DNA of 5,818 bases from an uncultured Selenomonadaceae bacterium (GTDB taxonomy: Bacteria; Bacillota_C; Negativicutes; Selenomonadales; Selenomonadaceae). Location: the NCBI GenBank assembly GCA_946402475.1, contig CAMIWP010000089.1, positions 1 through 5,818 of the forward strand, in the 5' to 3' direction. The position numbers and the translations under genes were made by a program. Under the pieces are notes generated by a model. It saw only the letters and a program-made list of their open reading frames with translations. It was not told where the DNA came from and made no database searches. Of the stretch, positions 4,392-5,818 are shown in pieces (the first letter of the stretch is position 1; every line of letters starts with the position of its first letter).

Positions 4392-5818
4392 ATGATCGAG
4401 ATCAATAAGCAGGAAATCGACGCCAAGGTAAGGGAGAACATGCCCCTTCGCCATCGCTGGCACAACCGCTTCCATCTGGAAATGCCCTTCGGCCTCATCA
4501 ACGATCCCAACGGCCTCGCCTTCCACAACGGGGAATACCACATCTTTTACCAGTGGAATCCCTTGGGCTGCGTTCACAAGAACAAATGCTGGGGCCACGT
4601 CCGCACCAGGGATTTCGTGAACTACAGCATGCCGGAGCTGGCCATGTGGCCCACGGATCCGCACGACAAGGACGGCTGTTATTCCGGCTGCGGCTTTGTG
4701 GAGAACGGTGCCCTCCGGGTGCTCTACACCTGCAACGCCAAGGACGAAAACGGGATCCGGACTCCGGCCCAGCGGCTGGGCACCCTCCGCTCCGACGGCA
4801 CCATCCGAAAGGAAGAGATCCTTGTCCCCGCAAACGAAAAAGGCTACACGCCCCACTTCCGGGATCCCTACGTCTTCTACCGACGGGGCAGACGGTATTT
4901 CATCCTGGGAGCCCAGACGGAGGAGAAACGGGGTTGCGTCGTTGCCTATCGGGAAGAATCCGAGGGAAAATGGGAATTTCTCGGGGAGCTCAGGACAAAG
5001 ATGAGCGAGATCGACGAGGCATTCGGCTACATGTGGGAATGCCCCGGCCTCCTGAAATTCGGCAATCACGACGTGCTCCTCTGCTGTCCCCAGGGCCTTG
5101 AGGCGAAGGAGTACAAGTATCAAAACCTCTACCAGTCCGGTTACTTCGCGGGCCATGTCTCCCTGGACAGCATGGAGATGTACCACGGGCGCTTCCAGGA
5201 GTTGGACAAGGGCTTTGATTTCTACGCCCCTCAAGTCTTCAACCACGAGGGCCGACACATTCTCATCGGCTGGATGGGCATGCCGGACAGAGACGAGGAT
5301 TATCCCACGGGAGAACAGGGCTGGATGTATTCCCTGACCATGCCCCGGGTTCTGACCCTCCGCCAGGGCCATATCTACTCCAAACCCGCCAAGGAGCTCC
5401 GCGCCCTTCGCATCCAGGAAACCGCCGTGGACATCGACGCCGCCGAAACAAGGGAAATCTCCGCGAACCTGGGAGAGGGGGCCGAAGTGCTGCTGGACAT
5501 CACCATGGGAAAGGCCCAGGTGCTGGAGTTCCGCATCATCTACGGGCTGGAGCAGATCCTTTTCCGCTATGACCGGCACACACAGCTCATGACCATCGAC
5601 CGCTCCGGCATGAAGCTTGGAGGCAAGGGCCAACGTCGCTTCAAGCTCTACGTGGAAGAAAATTTCTCCCTGCAGCTCTTTGTGGACCGCACGGCCATCG
5701 AAGCCTTCTTCCAGCATGGTGACGAGGCAGCGACCCTCTTCGCCTTCCCGGAGAAGAACATCCTGCCGGAATTGCGGCTCACCTCCGACGTCCCCATGGA
5801 ATCCGTCAGCGGGCGCAT
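4392..5818 (+). CDS. scrB: Sucrose-6-phosphate hydrolase (GH32), C-terminus cut by window edge
   Basis: The visible 475 residues are a cytoplasmic GH32 enzyme that splits sucrose-6-phosphate into glucose-6-phosphate and fructose. The five-blade propeller runs from about 25 to 335 and holds the three catalytic residues: the nucleophile Asp38 in LINDPNG, transition-state Asp158 in FRDP, and acid/base Glu216 in WECPG. IFYQWNP at 51-57 and a WGHV segment at 67-70 are also typical. The GH32 C-terminal beta-sandwich follows from about 345, with LFVDRTAIEAFF at 429-440. No signal peptide is present, fitting an intracellular enzyme fed by the PTS. The start at 4392 has AAAGGAG about 8 nt upstream. 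The family is usually about 480-500 residues, so only a short tail is missing. A plain invertase acting on unphosphorylated sucrose or fructans is less likely given the PTS gene directly upstream. Confidence 0.93.
   Translation, partial: MIEINKQEIDAKVRENMPLRHRWHNRFHLEMPFGLINDPNGLAFHNGEYHIFYQWNPLGCVHKNKCWGHVRTRDFVNYSMPELAMWPTDPHDKDGCYSGCGFVENGALRVLYTCNAKDENGIRTPAQRLGTLRSDGTIRKEEILVPANEKGYTPHFRDPYVFYRRGRRYFILGAQTEEKRGCVVAYREESEGKWEFLGELRTKMSEIDEAFGYMWECPGLLKFGNHDVLLCCPQGLEAKEYKYQNLYQSGYFAGHVSLDSMEMYHGRFQELDKGFDFYAPQVFNHEGRHILIGWMGMPDRDEDYPTGEQGWMYSLTMPRVLTLRQGHIYSKPAKELRALRIQETAVDIDAAETREISANLGEGAEVLLDITMGKAQVLEFRIIYGLEQILFRYDRHTQLMTIDRSGMKLGGKGQRRFKLYVEENFSLQLFVDRTAIEAFFQHGDEAATLFAFPEKNILPELRLTSDVPMESVSGR

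Noticed and set aside
4374..5717. A 447-codon open frame antisense to scrB
   Set aside because: No recognisable family, no ribosome site or promoter, and a hydrolase with complete catalytic motifs lies opposite.
1..5818. CRISPR arrays, tRNA or rRNA genes, toxin-antitoxin pairs, phage genes
   Set aside because: No regularly spaced repeats, RNA-gene signatures or such protein families were seen on either strand; the few stretches without genes (largest 2179-2360) are explained by promoters, operator and terminator.

Overview
The window joins two very different kinds of DNA. Positions 1 to about 1400 are AT-rich and hold most of an IS607-type insertion sequence, read on the minus strand: a MerR-headed serine recombinase (tnpA) overlapping the start of a TnpB RNA-guided nuclease gene that runs off the left edge. 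The rest is GC-rich, C/G-ending-codon DNA: an AzlC-type amino-acid exporter subunit on the minus strand, and, divergently on the plus strand, a two-gene sucrose operon (PTS transporter, then a GH32 sucrose-6-phosphate hydrolase cut by the right edge).

The strong Shine-Dalgarno sites, near-consensus sigma70/sigmaA promoters, LacI-type operator geometry, PTS sucrose genes and GC-rich codon use suggest a fermentative, GC-rich member of the Firmicutes in the broad sense. A Negativicutes genus such as Selenomonas, Mitsuokella or Megasphaera is a reasonable guess. This is an impression from gene style, not a proven assignment.

Layout: 1-739 tnpB (minus, partial); 693-1340 tnpA (minus, complete) with its own promoter at 1363-1391; about 1383-1404 unresolved left edge of the element; 1405-2178 azlC (minus); 2179-2360 divergent control region with a promoter for each side and a palindromic operator just downstream of the sucrose promoter; 2361-4301 sucrose PTS EIIABC; 4334-4374 a strong terminator-like hairpin between the two sucrose genes; 4392 to the edge scrB.

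Working together: the PTS protein would import sucrose as sucrose-6-phosphate, and the hydrolase would split it to glucose-6-phosphate and fructose. The operator overlapping the transcription start suggests repression by a LacI/GalR-type regulator (ScrR-like) that is not in the window. The intergenic hairpin probably lowers scrB expression relative to the transporter. The azlC gene ends almost exactly where the insertion sequence begins, with no azlD partner between them, so the element may have split an azlCD pair. The points most worth a second look are the A-B-C domain order of the PTS protein, the operator, the intercistronic hairpin, and the junction of azlC with the IS607 element. I did not find evidence of an entirely new system.
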